Notes: a model not told the origin generated them from the letters alone. 64,000 nucleotides of DNA from Dugong dugon (GCA_030035585.1 CM057471.1:98854819-98918818); one strand, 5' to 3'; positions 22,233-33,165 are shown, counted from the first letter of the stretch. Numbers and translations are program-made.

Positions 22233-22672
22233 TATCTTCATTTCCTAGAGCTGCTGTAACAAAATATGACAAAGTGGATGTTTCTAAAGAACGGCAATTT
22301 ATTTTCTCACAGTTCTGGAGGCTACAAGTCCAAATCACATTATCAGCCATGTCAATTCCTTCTGAGGGCTTTGAGAGGAAGTGTTCCATGCCTCTCTCCC
22401 AGCTTCTAGTGGTTGCCAGCAATCTTTGGTGTTTCCTTTGCTGCTTATAGATGTATCTTCACGTGGCACCTCCGCCTGCATGACTCTGTCTCCCTGTCTG
22501 TTTTCCTTTTGTAAGATACCACTCAGAAGGAATTAGGGCCCACCCTACTCCAGTACGGCCTCCTTAACTGAACATCTACAAGCAAAATTCTATTTCCTCA
22601 AACAACATCACATTCACAAGTACAGGGTTTAGTACTTCATCATATCTTCTATCGGGTACAATTCAATCGATA
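22233..22672 (-). mobile_element. MLT1-like MaLR LTR, antisense
   Basis: 'tttcctagagctgctgtaacaaaatatgac', 'ctcacagttctggaggct', 'caattcaatcgataaca'. Near full length. Confidence 0.85.
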
Positions 22673-23094
22673 ACACCACCCCACCCGCAAAAACATGTGT
22701 CCGTGGAGACTAGTTCAAAGGCAACCAAAAGAGTGGCACCAAGTATATTGCATCTTTAAGAAGCTCTAGATTTAACCCCATTTCTATGAGGCTAAAGCAA
22801 ATGTTCGTAAGACCCCGTCTCTCAGAAGACCCCACTTCTCGATCCTTAGCCTCAGCCTTTGCATACGAAACAATATGGAGTTCTTCATATGCATCATGTT
22901 AAATAATGATTTTCTGTTCTCATAAACATGGAAGCTTTAGGAGTCTAAAGTTGACTTTGAAAGTGACAGGACATGGAGCTACACAGAGCTTTTGTTTGCC
23001 AAACACTTGAAAATCATTTTCCTTCCACAAAAGCCTTTAAAATGTCAGCATCCTAAATGTTTCTGCCCATGGAGCCATTCTCTTCCTTCCACAG
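22673..23094. other. Unique sequence upstream of the candidate exon
   Basis: No repeat seen. The last 40 bases form a plausible 3' splice region: branch-like CCTAAAT at 23052-23058, a pyrimidine-rich stretch at 23078-23091 and AG at 23093-23094. Confidence 0.45.
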
Positions 23095-23250
23095 GACCTC
23101 AGCAGAAATTCACTGCCTGAGATCCACCAGTCGCTGGTCCCAGAGAAGATTGTAACTGTTTACGACCCTCCAGGCAGAAGTCTTCTGGAAATATCTGGGG
23201 ATAGCACGGGTGCTATCATTTTCCTCCATGGCACTGAGACACTTTTGTGA
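23095..23250 (+). CDS. Candidate terminal coding exon, gene unknown
   Basis: Directly after a good 3' splice acceptor (tctcttccttccacag) lies an open frame of 51 codons ending in TGA at 23248-23250. There is no start codon in frame, as expected for a last exon in phase 0. The translation has balanced composition, with recognisable stretches VPEKIVTVYDPPG and GAIIFLHG, and ends ETLL, which would fit a class I PDZ-ligand pattern (T at -2, L at 0). No transposon family matches it by eye. I do not recognise the protein. Against it: a frame of this length can occur by chance, no other exon of the same gene is visible, and the TGA overlaps a weak possible donor (GTGAAG). It could also be a pseudogene fragment. 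Decisive evidence would be conservation in other mammals or RNA support. Confidence 0.4.
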   Translation, partial: DLSRNSLPEIHQSLVPEKIVTVYDPPGRSLLEISGDSTGAIIFLHGTETLL

Positions 23251-23479
23251 AGATATTTTTATTTTAAATAAGTGAACTCAACAAGTAAATCTGAGTCAGG
23301 ACTAGTGAAGGGCTTCAAAATGAAGTAGAGATTGAATGGAGAAAGAAAGGCCTTTGGTGTGATGATATTTGCTTTTTGTTTTCTTTCCTTTTCTCTGGTG
23401 TGGGGGGGCCGTGCACGGGAAACAGGCATTCGCCTCCACTTAAAAAACAGTTCTATGTGTAAATGGTAGCAGTTGTTGA
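23251..23479. other. Unique sequence, possible 3' UTR of the candidate exon
   Basis: AT-rich start with 'tttattttaaataagtg' but no clean AATAAA. No repeat recognised. Confidence 0.3.
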
Positions 23480-23765
23480 AAGTTGCTGTTGAGTCAGCCC
23501 CCATCTCATGGTGACCTCCCCATGCACAACAGGATTGGACCATTGTGATCCATACGGTTTTCACTGGCTGATTTTCAGAAGCAGGTCACCAGGCCTTTCT
23601 TCCTCATCCATCTTAGTCTGGAAACTCCACTGAAACCCGTTCAGCATCATAGTAACACACAAGCCTCCACTAACAGACGGATGGTAACTGCATGTGAGGT
23701 GCGTTGGCTACGAATTGAACCCAGGTCTCCTGCATGGCAGTGGTGAATTCTGCCACTGAAATACC
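23480..23765 (-). mobile_element. tRNA-Gly-derived SINE, antisense
   Basis: 'ttgctgttgagtcagcccccatctcatggtgacc' tail, 'aggcctttcttcctcatccatctta' body, 'gaattgaacccaggtctcctgcatggca' head in reverse. Confidence 0.88.
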
Positions 23766-23775
23766 ACTGCCTCCA

Positions 23776-24009
23776 AATCATAGTTAACCAAAACCAAGCC
23801 CATTGCCGTCGAGTCGAATTCCAACTCATAGCGATCCTATAGGTCAGAGTAGAACTGCCTCATAGGGTTTCCAAGGCTATAAATCTTCACAGACGCAGAC
23901 CAACGCCATCATTCTCCTACAGAGCTGCTGGTGGGTTTGAAACACTGACCTTTCTGTTAGCAGCTGAGCACTTAACTACTGAGCCACAGAGCTCCTCCAA
24001 ATTATAGTT
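23776..24009 (-). mobile_element. AfroSINE long form, antisense, with target duplication
   Basis: SINE at about 23788-23997 with 'gccgtcgagtcgaattccaactcatagcgatcc' tail. AAATCATAGTTA (23776-23787) and AAATTATAGTTA (23998-24009) form a 12-bp target duplication with one difference. Confidence 0.93.
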
Positions 24010-25051
24010 ACTTGGGCTAAAAACAGACCCACAGATGCACGTGATCTCACAGACTTTAGTTCCTTGCACAGTTACCACATGAAGGAGATGGTCAGCCTCT
24101 TGCTCCCCTGTTAATCAAGACTTCTGGAAGATCAAACTTACTGCTATAAAAAACTACCATGAATTATCAAGAGAGAAGTAGAATTTATTTTTATTCCTAA
24201 ATGGGCCAAAGAGGCATCTGGTAAGGGTCAGAGGAAGTCAAGTCAGAGGATGGGCAAGAGACACATCCAAGTTTTCCCCAAACATATGATTCTCTCATCC
24301 ACTGGGCAAAGGCAGATGAAGAAGGCAGTACATTTTTTGTTTTGTTTGTTTTTCCTCTAAAAAGGGGAATTTAACCCAGATCTGATATATATCATTGTCG
24401 TGTTTTAATTAAAGCATACTTCAAGCTGAGGAATTGATTCCCTCCCCTAGCCACATTCCCTTGGTGCTGAACAGGATGTGAGAAGAATTGTCAAATCACT
24501 ACTTGATGGTTTCTTAGAATGAAGTTGCTTTCCCAGCACTTACAGGGCCCGACTATACAGAGGAGTAAATTGAAAATGATCTTCAAGAATGTAAAACTGT
24601 TACATAGTTTTGTGCAACAGTGTTGAACAATAGAATGAACCCTGTGGACATAACTAGATTTTATCTTGCTTTTACAATGAATGGGTTGGAAGAAAATAAA
24701 AAAAGAAGAATTGAAAAAAAAAAAAGAAGGAAATTTTACAGATAAAGCTAATGGAGAATTTAAAGGACTTCCAAAAATAGCTGGACATTCATTTAAAAGA
24801 TAACTTTTAGCTGAATTTTCTTTTTTTTTTTTAACTTTGTTTATGCTATCCTCCTCCTTGCAGTTTTCACGTACTGGGCAAACATTTGTAAAAAGCTCAA
24901 GTCCCTGAGGATCCCAAGCAGCTCTAAGATATCAACTAGTCAGTTTCATTTCTAGAAATCTAAATAAACTCATTTATTTTACGGCCAGGGAAATGACAGT
25001 AACATAAAATAACTTGCTCGCTCTTCATGATGGGTGAACAAGTGTAGATAC
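24010..25051. other. Unique sequence with A/T tracts
   Basis: A-rich stretch at 24700-24726 and T-run at about 24821-24832. No gene or repeat family recognised. Confidence 0.5.
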
Positions 25052-25058
25052 ACACACG

Positions 25059-25100
<42 letters not shown>
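25052..25100. repeat. (CA)n microsatellite
   Basis: About 22 nearly perfect CA units. Confidence 0.95.
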
Positions 25101-25102
<2 letters not shown>

Positions 25103-25399
25103 TGCACACATCTTGTTTAGCCCAGGCTAACCACCTTAACATGATATAAATGGCTTGCTCAGTAACTTGGAAGATCATTAGTTTTACTTGGAATTGGGAG
25201 AAAAAGAAAAAAATGCAATCAAGTCTTAAATGCCAAGGCCAATAAGAAGAAGACACGCTGTTTTCCAGTTTGTTTGTTTTTTTTAATTTTCCTCCATGCC
25301 TGAGTTCAGAAGATCACCCACATCTCTCTGTGTCTATCTCCCATAATATGACAAAATGCACGTTCTTCACCGGAGCAGCCCCCTATCATTCCTCAATTT

Positions 25400-25640
25400 C
25401 ACATTGACTTTGCTTTGTTTTACTGCATTTGCATATATTAAAATGCACAAGTCTTAAGAGTACAACACTATGAATTTTATCTCTGAATACATTCCCATGT
25501 AACCCCCACCTAGATCAAGATATAGAACATTTCCATCACCTCAGAAATTTCCCACATCCAACAGAGCAGATACAACCCCTCCCAGACACCACTGCTAGAT
25601 GACTTCAAGTTTCAGTTTTACTCCACCGGGATAGGAAGAA
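25400..25640 (-). mobile_element. L1M 3' UTR fragment, antisense
   Basis: 'aaaatgcacaagtcttaagagtacaac' and 'agatcaagatatagaacatttccatcacc' are the reverse of the L1M 3' UTR. Confidence 0.7.
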
Positions 25641-25916
25641 AGGTTTCTGAAAACCTATAGGTCATTTGCTTTTCTATCTCCGGTATGGATTACTGTCCCA
25701 CTATCAGCAACAGTTCATTTACTCAGCAACGAATATTTATTGAGCACTCACTATGTGACAGTCACTATTTTAGATGCTTGGGATATGTCAGTGAACAAAA
25801 CAGAAAAAGATCCCTGCCCCCATGGACCTTACAGTCTAGTGGGTGAGGTGGAAGGCTACATAGGCAGAAACAATAAATTTTTTTTTTAATTAGTATATTA
25901 TATAGTATGTTAGAAG

Positions 25917-26129
25917 TTTGGAACCCTAGTGGTACAATAGTTAAGCACGCTGCAGAAAATCAGAAGATTGAAAGATGGACTCCCCCAGCAGCTTCATGGA
26001 ATAAAAGGCCTGGCAGTCTGCTCCCATAAAGATTACAGCCTAGGAAACCCTATGGGGCAGTTATGCTTTGCCACATGGGGTGGCTATGAGTCAGAATCAA
26101 CTTAACAGCACCCAACAACAACAACTGAG
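25917..26129 (+). mobile_element. AfroSINE variant inserted in L2
   Basis: 'ggaaccctagtggtacaatag' head, 'ggcctggcagtctgctcccataaagattac' body, 'ggctatgagtcagaatcaac' and AAC-repeat tail like that of the RTE. Confidence 0.9.
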
Positions 26130-26248
26130 AAAAAAGCAAAAGTCGAACAAGATAAGAGGTATCATAAGTATTAAGAAATGCTGGGAATGAGTAAGGAATG
26201 AGTTACAATCTTAAATAGGGAGGTTGGAGTAAACAATGACTTGAAAGA

Positions 26249-26460
26249 TGTAGGAGTTCCGGTTGCTGTCGAGTCAATTCTGACTCAGAGTGACCCTATG
26301 AGACAGAGCAGAACTACCTCATAGGGTTTCCAAGGCTGTCGTCTTTACGGAAGCAGATGGCCACATCTTCCTCCAAAGTGGCTGGAGAGTTCAACCTCTG
26401 ATCTTATGGTTAGCACTGGGTACTTAACCACTGTGCCACCAGGGTCTTTGTGAAGGAGTT
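26249..26460 (-). mobile_element. AfroSINE, antisense, inserted in L2, with target duplication
   Basis: SINE at about 26261-26446. TGTAGGAGTT (26249-26258) and TGAAGGAGTT (26451-26460) flank it. Confidence 0.92.
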
Positions 26461-26920
26461 TGCTGTGTAGACGTCCCAGGGAAGTTCATTCCAGGTGGAA
26501 GAACAGCCAGTGCAAAGGCCCTGAGGCTGGAGTGTGCCTACAGTGTTTGAGGAATAGCAAGGAAGCCAGTGTGGCCAAATTATAATGCATGACAAGAAGA
26601 ACAGTGGGAGATGAGGTCAGAGCAAATGGTGGTCCAGATCATGTTGATACAAACTTTGGTTTTGATTCTGAATGAACTGAAGATTCATAACAGGGTTTGG
26701 AGCAGAGGAAGGACGTAATTTAATTTATGTTTAAAGGTTTCTCTCTGCCCTCTGTGTTGAGAATAGATTGCAGGGAGCAAGTGGAGAAGAGATAAGAGAA
26801 GTCAGAAGGCTATTGCAATAATCCATGAGAAAGAAAATAGAGGATCAGACCAGGGTAGTAACAGAGGAAGTAGTAAGAATTTGTGCTACTGATTGGTCTC
26901 AGCCTAAATTCTTAATCAAA

Positions 26921-27149
26921 CCCTCAGTGGGCCCTAAGTGCTGCTAGAAATTCTACATTTCTTTGCTCAATTCATACTATCAATCTCCTAATCTACTATT
27001 TCATAATTTCTTTTCTATCCCTAAAGCATTAAAGTGTATTTCCCACTTCTTTTCCTCAACTAAACATCTTATTTCAATGAAAAATGGAATCAGCAATAAA
27101 AGAACTTTGAAAAGTTCCCACCTCCAAATCTAACAAGCTGCCTGCATCT
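26921..27149. other. Unique or unrecognisably old sequence between two L2 copies
   Basis: May contain further decayed L2 but I cannot support it. Confidence 0.4.
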
Positions 27150-28735
27150 GGATCCATATACCCTGACTCCCCTCCCGTTCCTATGAGTTTGTCCCTACTC
27201 CTTCCTAAGACCAGCTCCTCCCTTGTGGATTGGATTCCATCCCCTCCAAAGTCCTCAAGGACTTCCCTCCTACAATGTGCCTTCCTCTCTCCTGAGTTAC
27301 CCATTTCTCTGTCTCAGTTGGATAATTCCAGTCAACCAACACCCAAGCATAATAAGCTCCCCTGCCATCACCTCCTCCTCCCACTTCTTGTCCATTTCTC
27401 TACTCTCAAATAATTTTCTAAAGTTTTTGTTTCCATATTATCTCTTCTAATTCTCTCTTGAACACTCTCCATCCAGGTTTTTGCCTCTAGCATTCCACTC
27501 CAATGTTCATTTCTTAGTCCTTTTCTCTCTGGTTCTATTGGTGGAATTTATACGAGTTGGTCTTTCCCTCCTCCTTGAAGCACTTTTTTCCATTTGGCTT
27601 CTGGAGCACCGTTTGCTCTTAATCTTCTTCTATGTCACTGCTTACTCCTTCTTTTATCCTTTATTGGATCCTTCTCATCCCCTAACCTCCAAATGTTGGA
27701 GTATTCCAGAGCTCGGTCCTCAGACCTCCTCTCTTCTCTATCTATACACATTCCATATAAAATCTCATCCAGTAAATACCATCTATGCACTGATGGCTTC
27801 CAAGTATCTGTTTGCAGCCTAGGTTATTCTCCTGAGCTCCAAACTTATTTTTCCATCTTCCTTCTTGGCTATCTAATGAGTATCTTAAACCTAACATGTC
27901 CAAAGGTGAACTCTTGCTTATGCAACACAAACTTACTTTTCCCTCTCCCTTCCCTGTCTCAGTAAATGGCAACTCCATCTTTCCAGCTGTTCAAGCTAAA
28001 ACCCTTGAAGTCTTCCTTCCTTGACTCCTCTTTCTCTCAGATCCCTCTTTCAAGACATTATCAAATGCTCTTGGCTTTATCTTTGGAATATATCCAGAAT
28101 TTGGTCACTTCTCAACCCCCTCCTTCTGCTTCCATCATTTCTTGCCAAAAATTATTGCAGCAATTTCTAACTGTTCTCATGAATCTACTCATTTGTTTCC
28201 ACTTCAGTTTTTTTGTTTTTAACACAGCAACCAGGGTGCTTTTAAAATCTAAGGTAGGCCTAATTTTCCTGTGCCCAAAATCTGCCAAGGGCTTCTATAT
28301 CTCTCAGAATAAAATCCAAAGTTTTCACCATAGCCTACAAAACCCTACATGATCAGCCCCTCTGCTACTTCTCTGACTCATCTCTTGCGACTCAACCCCA
28401 TTCACTCAGCTCCAGCCACTTGGGCTATCACCACAGGACTTGTGCTGGCTTCCCCAGATATCTGCCCATCTCACTTCATTCAGGACTTTGCTTAAATGTC
28501 AAATTATTAAGAAGACTTTCCTGTCTATCCTATTGAGAGTAGCTCCACACTTCCTTCTTTTTATGTTCCTGCTTTCTGTTCCTTGTCATACTCACCAGCC
28601 CCTGAAGTAATATATTTATTTGTTTAGTATCAGTTGTTTCCAATACAAAGTAAGCTCCATAGTGACAATGGAGTTCTTTGTTTCATTGCTGTATCACAAG
28701 AGATTTGAGATATAATAGATGTTCAATAAACATGT
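27150..28735 (+). mobile_element. L2 (CR1-clade LINE) ORF2 C-terminal half and 3' end
   Basis: Translated in the appropriate frame near 27966-28020, the sequence reads as NGNSIFPAVQAKTLEVF, the CR1/L2 reverse-transcriptase thumb region. It continues with the remains of the 'LDYCNSLL', 'MAYKALHD' and 'RSLRSS' blocks to about 28480. The 3' part ends in 'gatgttcaataaacatgtgttgcctgaataaat'. Several frameshifts and stops make it a dead copy. Open frames of 78-128 codons reported here are shifted pieces of this element. Confidence 0.85.
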
Positions 28736-28818
28736 GTTGCCTGAATAAATTAATTTTTGATATCAGAGTTATCATAGTAATACAACCCTTGAATTGTATT
28801 CAACCTTTGAGTTATCCA

Positions 28819-29462
28819 TGGTTATGGATTGAACTGGGTCCCCCAAAAATGTGTGTCAGTTTGGCTAGACTGTGATTCCCAATATTGTGTGATTGTCCAC
28901 CATTTTGTCATCTGATGTGATTTTCCTATGTATTGTAAATCCTACCTCTATGAGGTTATGAAGTGGGATTAGTGGCAGCTATGTTAATGAGGCAGGACTC
29001 AATCTACAAGATAAGGTTGTGTCTTAAGCCAATCTCTTTTAAATATAAAAGAGAGAAATGAGCAGAAAGATGGGGAGACCTCATGCCACCAAGAAACCAG
29101 TGCTGGAAGCACAGCATGTCCTTTGGACCTACGGTTTCTGCACAGAGAAGCTCCTGGACCAGGGAAGATTGATGACAAGGACCTTCTCCCGGAGCTGACA
29201 GAAGAGAAGGCCTTCCCCTGGAGTTGTCACCCTGAATTTGGACTTCTAGCCTCCTAGACTGAGAGAATAAATTTCTCTTTGGAAACCCAGGTAGAGTAGT
29301 GGTTAAGAACTATGACTGCTATCCAAAAGATCAGCAGTTCAAATCCATCAGGCACTCCCTGCAAACTGTATGGGGCAGTTCCACTCTGTCCTATAGGGTC
29401 ACTATGGGTCGGAACTGACTCAATGGCAACGGGTTTGCCTTTTGGTTTAGATAACTGAGATA
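28819..29462 (+). mobile_element. MaLR-like LTR (family of 44529-45087), broken by a SINE
   Basis: Begins TGGTTATGGATTGAAC and follows the copy at 44529-45087 through 'aggaccttctcccggagctgacag' to 'gagaataaatttctcttt' at 29280. A SINE follows. After it only 'agataactgaga' of the LTR end remains, so about 40 bases of LTR were lost at the insertion. Confidence 0.75.
29281..29448 (+). mobile_element. AfroSINE replacing the end of an LTR
   Basis: 'ggaaacccaggtagagtagtgg' head, 'gatcagcagttcaaatcc' box B region, 'tcactatgggtcggaactgac' tail. No clean target duplication. Confidence 0.9.
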
Positions 29463-30124
29463 GCCATTAAGCATTTATTTTTTATTTTTTAACATCTTCT
29501 TTGAGCCAACAATCCCAGCTGCAAAATAAAAACATCAAGAAACTGATGAGAAATTTGTTCATGAAAAATGGCTTTTATAACTTTTAAAAATATTTCTACA
29601 AACACACTAAGATGATGGTGTGACACATATTTGTCACTTAAAGAAAGATGCAAATGCAGGCAAAACAGAGATTTCTTCATACATATTTGTTGACTAAATG
29701 AATTAAGGAGGTAAGTAGAAATTTTTCAAGAAAATTCATGTGTGACATTTTGATGGCCCATGGAGGACTCCGAATCATTGTAAATCCACTCTGTTTCACT
29801 GATGATAGATGCAATCTGTCTTCTTTGGCTCTCAAAAGAAAGAAAACACCTCTACACATGAAAAACATAATAAATTTTATTTGTGAATTAGTATCTCTGG
29901 CCATCATTAGGACATTTTCTTGAAAAAACATTTCAGATGTGGAAGGAGTTGGTTTTGAAGATTTATTTTATTTACTTTATTGGATCATGATATCGGTGAT
30001 GCACTGGCATTGCGGTTGGAACAGGGGTGCTGTGATTTATTTGTGCTGCATTTAATTTGTGTTTTAAAAGTGTGTGGCATGGTCTAGTGGGAGGAACCGG
30101 GGACCATGAATTGAGAGATAACTA
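29463..30124. other. Unique sequence
   Basis: AT-rich; open frames at 29489-29680 and 29677-29931 on the minus strand are unsupported. Confidence 0.5.
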
Positions 30125-30308
30125 TGTAGCTTTGGGTGTCTTCTCCGTGTATCTGTGTGTCTAATCTGCTCTTCTATTAACTCAGAAGTGATTAGATTTA
30201 GAACCCACCCTACAAGAGTATGATTTAATTAGCATAACAAAGAAAATGCTATTTCGGAAGAGGATTACATCTAGTACGCATTTTGGGGGGACACATTTAA
30301 TTTATAAC
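30125..30308 (-). mobile_element. MLT1-like LTR, 5' part, antisense
   Basis: 'gaagtgattagatttagaacccaccctacaagagtatg' to 'ttttggggggacacatttaatttataaca' is the antisense start of an LTR. It abuts an oppositely oriented one. Confidence 0.75.
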
Positions 30309-30655
30309 AGAGGTCATACTGGATTAGAGTGGATCCTAAATCCAAAGACTATGCTCTTACAAGAAGAGGAGAAGGCACACAGAGACACAGACAGTGGAGA
30401 GTGCCATGTGAAGATGGAGGCAGAGATTGGAGTGATGTGTCCACAAGCCAAGAAACACCAACGATTGTCAGTAACCACCAAAAGCTAGGAGAGAGGCTTG
30501 AAACAGATTCTCCATCAGAGTTCCCAGAACACTGCCAACACCTTGCTTTCAGACTTCTGTCCTACTGAACTGTGAGATAATAAATTTCTGTTGTTTCAAG
30601 CCACCTGGTTTGTGGTAACTTGTTACAGCAGCCCAAGAAAATGCATATAGTAACT
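30309..30655 (+). mobile_element. MLT1-like LTR, 3' part
   Basis: 'actggattagagtggatcctaaatcc', 'gatggaggcagagattggagtgatg', 'ctgaactgtgagataataaatttctg', 'gttacagcagcccaagaaaatg'. Confidence 0.82.
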
Positions 30656-30744
30656 AATAATCCATTGTTTCTCTAACAATCAATGATGTCAAGCTTATTT
30701 TCATGTTTGCTAGCCACTTAGGTTTCCTTATTTTTTTCTTGCCT

Positions 30745-31095
30745 CAGGATTTAAACTTTCTCCTCTGCCCAGAACTCATTTCCCCCAGATCTTCCCAAGA
30801 CTACCCCTTCTTATCCCTCCATCCCAGCTTAAATGTCACTTCCTCAAACAGACTTAGCTAACCATCTCCCTCTCTCTTTGACATTACCCTGTTTTGTTTT
30901 CTTCTTATAACTTACCATTGTCTGAAATTATCTTGTCTACTTACTTGCTTGTTGATTGCACCCTTTTCCTCTCCTCCTGATTGAGCAAATTCTCTGGGAA
31001 AGCAGAGACTGTGTCTACTTTGATAAGGTCTATGTCACCAGAACTGGAGCAAGTGCCTGGCACACAGCAGGTGCCCCACAAGTATTTTTGGAAGT
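30745..31095 (+). mobile_element. L2 3' end
   Basis: 'cccagcttaaatgtcacttcctcaaac', 'ctctgggaaagcagagactgtgtc' and 'gtgcctggcacacagcaggtgcccc' match the L2 3' region in order. Confidence 0.8.
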
Positions 31096-31174
31096 AAAAA
31101 AATTAGGTGACTCCTCCTTTATGAGTCTGAGGTCATTGTCTGTAAAATGAAAGAGTTGGACTAGAGAACAACTG

Positions 31175-31320
31175 GGTTGTCAAAATGGGGTACCTGGGTT
31201 CCCAGCATCACCTGGGAACTTGTGACAAATACCCGTTCTCAGGCTCCACCAAGACTTGCTGGTTTAGAGACTGAGATGTAGCCAGCAATCTGCAGGTAAC
31301 TGAATGTGCAGGTGACCTCA
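31175..31320 (+). mobile_element. MER5A-like hAT relic, left part
   Basis: 'ggttcccagcatcacctgggaacttgtgacaaat', 'aggctccaccaagacttgctggtttagagac'. The right part resumes at 32335-32375 after the LTR insertion. Confidence 0.65.
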
Positions 31321-32339
31321 TGTGGTGCAGTGAATTACTTAATGTGGCTCTTCTGGACATAGTTTTTGTGACTCCTACACAATGATTGGGTGGGACTATG
31401 AAAGTAAGGTGTTTGTGGGCTGCCAAGGGGATTGGACAGCCTGCTAAGAATGCAAATAATGTGCTTGGAACCCCTGTGGGTGTGGGACCATGCAAATAAG
31501 GTATATGGAACACTAATGAAGGGATTGGTCAGTTTTGCCATCCTGCTAGGCTTGAAAGAGAGCCAATCCCAGAACAAAGAAGGGACCTTACTACCACCAA
31601 CAAAGAAGAGCCAGGAGTGAAGTGCATCTTTTGGACCCAAGTCCCTGCACTGAGACCCAGGAGACAGCGTGAGCTGTAACACCAGATATGGTACAAGACG
31701 GTGAGAAGGAGCAGCAGAGAAACGGCAACCCAAGAACCAGGAGACGGTGCAGTGAACTTCTCAGCTCATAGGGCAAGGCAGCTACAGTGGGCATGCCAAC
31801 CCACCGAGCAAGAGAGCTGAGAGCCTTTGGGCAGGAGGATTCCTGGTGGAGCTAGGCTTGCCGACCCATGGAGCAAGAGGGTTGAGTGTCTTTGGGCCGA
31901 GGCTTACTGGCAGAGTGGGGTGCCTCTAAAGATCTTTGTAACATTTGCATAAGCGAACAGAGGCCAGTCTGAGGGGTCCAGGGGCCCCGGGTCCGAAAGC
32001 TGAGAAAGAGGCCTACCTGTGGGCGTGGCTGAGAAACTGTCCTGGGCAAAAAACTGTATCCTGAGTTGTTCTTGATCCTGTTACTTCCCTGGTAAATCCC
32101 ATAGTCATGAGTAAGGTCTCTGAGTTCTGTGTGGCCATGCAATGAATTATTGAACTGAGCACAAAAGTAGAGTGCCATGGGATGGACGGCTGGTGTCAGA
32201 ATTGGTAAAAAGGTTGGAGGGTGGACATGTGTCTGACCTCCACCGCATAGCAATCAGCCTTGGGCTGATGTTGCTGATTCTCCCACATCGTGAAGTTAGA
32301 CAAGGTCAGATGACGCTGTCGTGCCATTTTTACACCTCA
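31316..32339. mobile_element. Solo LTR, 1,014 bp, with 5-bp target duplication
   Basis: The LTR spans 31321-32334, starting TGTGGTGCAG and ending TTTTTACA. CCTCA occurs at 31316-31320 and again at 32335-32339, a 5-bp duplication as made by ERVL-like and some other retrovirus integrases. The flanks are two parts of a MER5A-like element, so the pre-insertion site can be read. No internal retroviral genes remain, so it probably arose by LTR-LTR recombination. Orientation is unresolved; I did not find a convincing AATAAA. Open frames inside (for example 31208-31513 and 31335-31733 on the minus strand) are not retroviral. Confidence 0.7.
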
Positions 32340-32375
32340 TGACCGGAGGTGTAGTAGAGCTTGAAAACTACCGCA
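32335..32375 (+). mobile_element. MER5A-like hAT relic, right part
   Basis: 'gaccggaggtgtagtagagcttgaaaactaccgcact' resembles the end of MER5A ('...gagaaccactg'). Confidence 0.6.
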
Positions 32376-32394
32376 CTGGATGGTCTCTGAGGGC

Positions 32395-32900
32395 TCTTCT
32401 TATTTTATGCTTAACTTTTTTAGCTTTATTAATTACAAAAGATTCCGTATATAGAAATGAAAATAGAGTATAATACAGTGACTAATCTGTCCCCAAAGAC
32501 CTGATTTAACAAATCTTAATATTACGTCATATTTGTCTCAAAATATAAAAAAAAATTTCAAATATAGTTGAAGCTTATTGTGCATGACTTTTCCCCAATG
32601 CCACCCTCTTCCCACCCTCTCCAGAGGGAAGTAATTATTCAGTGCTTACTGTTTCTAAGTTATTTTCCAAAGTAGTTGTATAGATTTACATTCCCACTAG
32701 CAGAGTCTCCATTTCTTCATATACTTCCAATATTTGGTTTTGTCAGAGATCTTAAGTCTTGCCAATAAGTGAAAGTGAAATGTAGTCTTGTTGTGATATT
32801 AATTTTCATTTCTTGAGTAACTGATGTTGGTAGACTTCTTTACATGTGTTTGTTAGCCACTTAGGTTTCCCATTATATATTCTAAAACTAATTCTAAATC
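32395..32900 (-). mobile_element. L1M ORF2 end / 3' UTR, antisense
   Basis: 'ttccaaagtagttgtatagatttacattcccact...gcagagtctccatttcttcat' and 'gttagccacttaggttt' are antisense L1M. A short related fragment also lies at 30690-30730. Confidence 0.75.
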
Positions 32901-33014
32901 AGCTGTGTGGTTCCAAGTATCTTCTTCAAGAATGAAACTTTTTTTCCTTTAGTTTCTGATGTTTTATTGTACAATAAATTATTGCATGTTTTAATGCAAT
33001 AATATTTATCATTT

Positions 33015-33165
33015 GGTTTTTTTTCTTTTCTTATTGTATTTTAGATGAAGGTTTACAGAACAAATAGTTTCTCATTAAACAGTCAGTACACATATTGTTT
33101 TATGATATTGGTTAACAACCCCTTGACATGTCAACATTCTCCCTTCTTGACCTTGAGGATTCTTT
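33015..33165 (-). mobile_element. L1 3' end (first type), short, antisense
   Basis: T-rich start, then 'tgtattttagatgaaggtttacagaacaaatag', the same terminal block as the element beginning at 33375. Confidence 0.85.

Larger units (their letters stand above)
25725..26920 (-). mobile_element. L2 (CR1-clade LINE) 3' half, antisense, with two SINEs inside
   Basis: The 3' end is at left ('gaatatttattgagcactcactatgtgacag'). Coding remnants lie at right ('gtgcaaaggccctgaggctgg', 'ggctattgcaataatcc'). SINEs at 25917-26129 and 26249-26460 interrupt it. Very old and frame-broken. Confidence 0.8.

Noticed and set aside
27481-28352. Open frames of 113-128 codons as a host gene
   Set aside because: Composition and a readable thumb-domain block show they are shifted frames of a dead L2 element.
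31208-32253. Retroviral coding sequence in the solo LTR
   Set aside because: Frames of 101-133 codons show no gag, pol or env motif; the segment is bounded as a single LTR.
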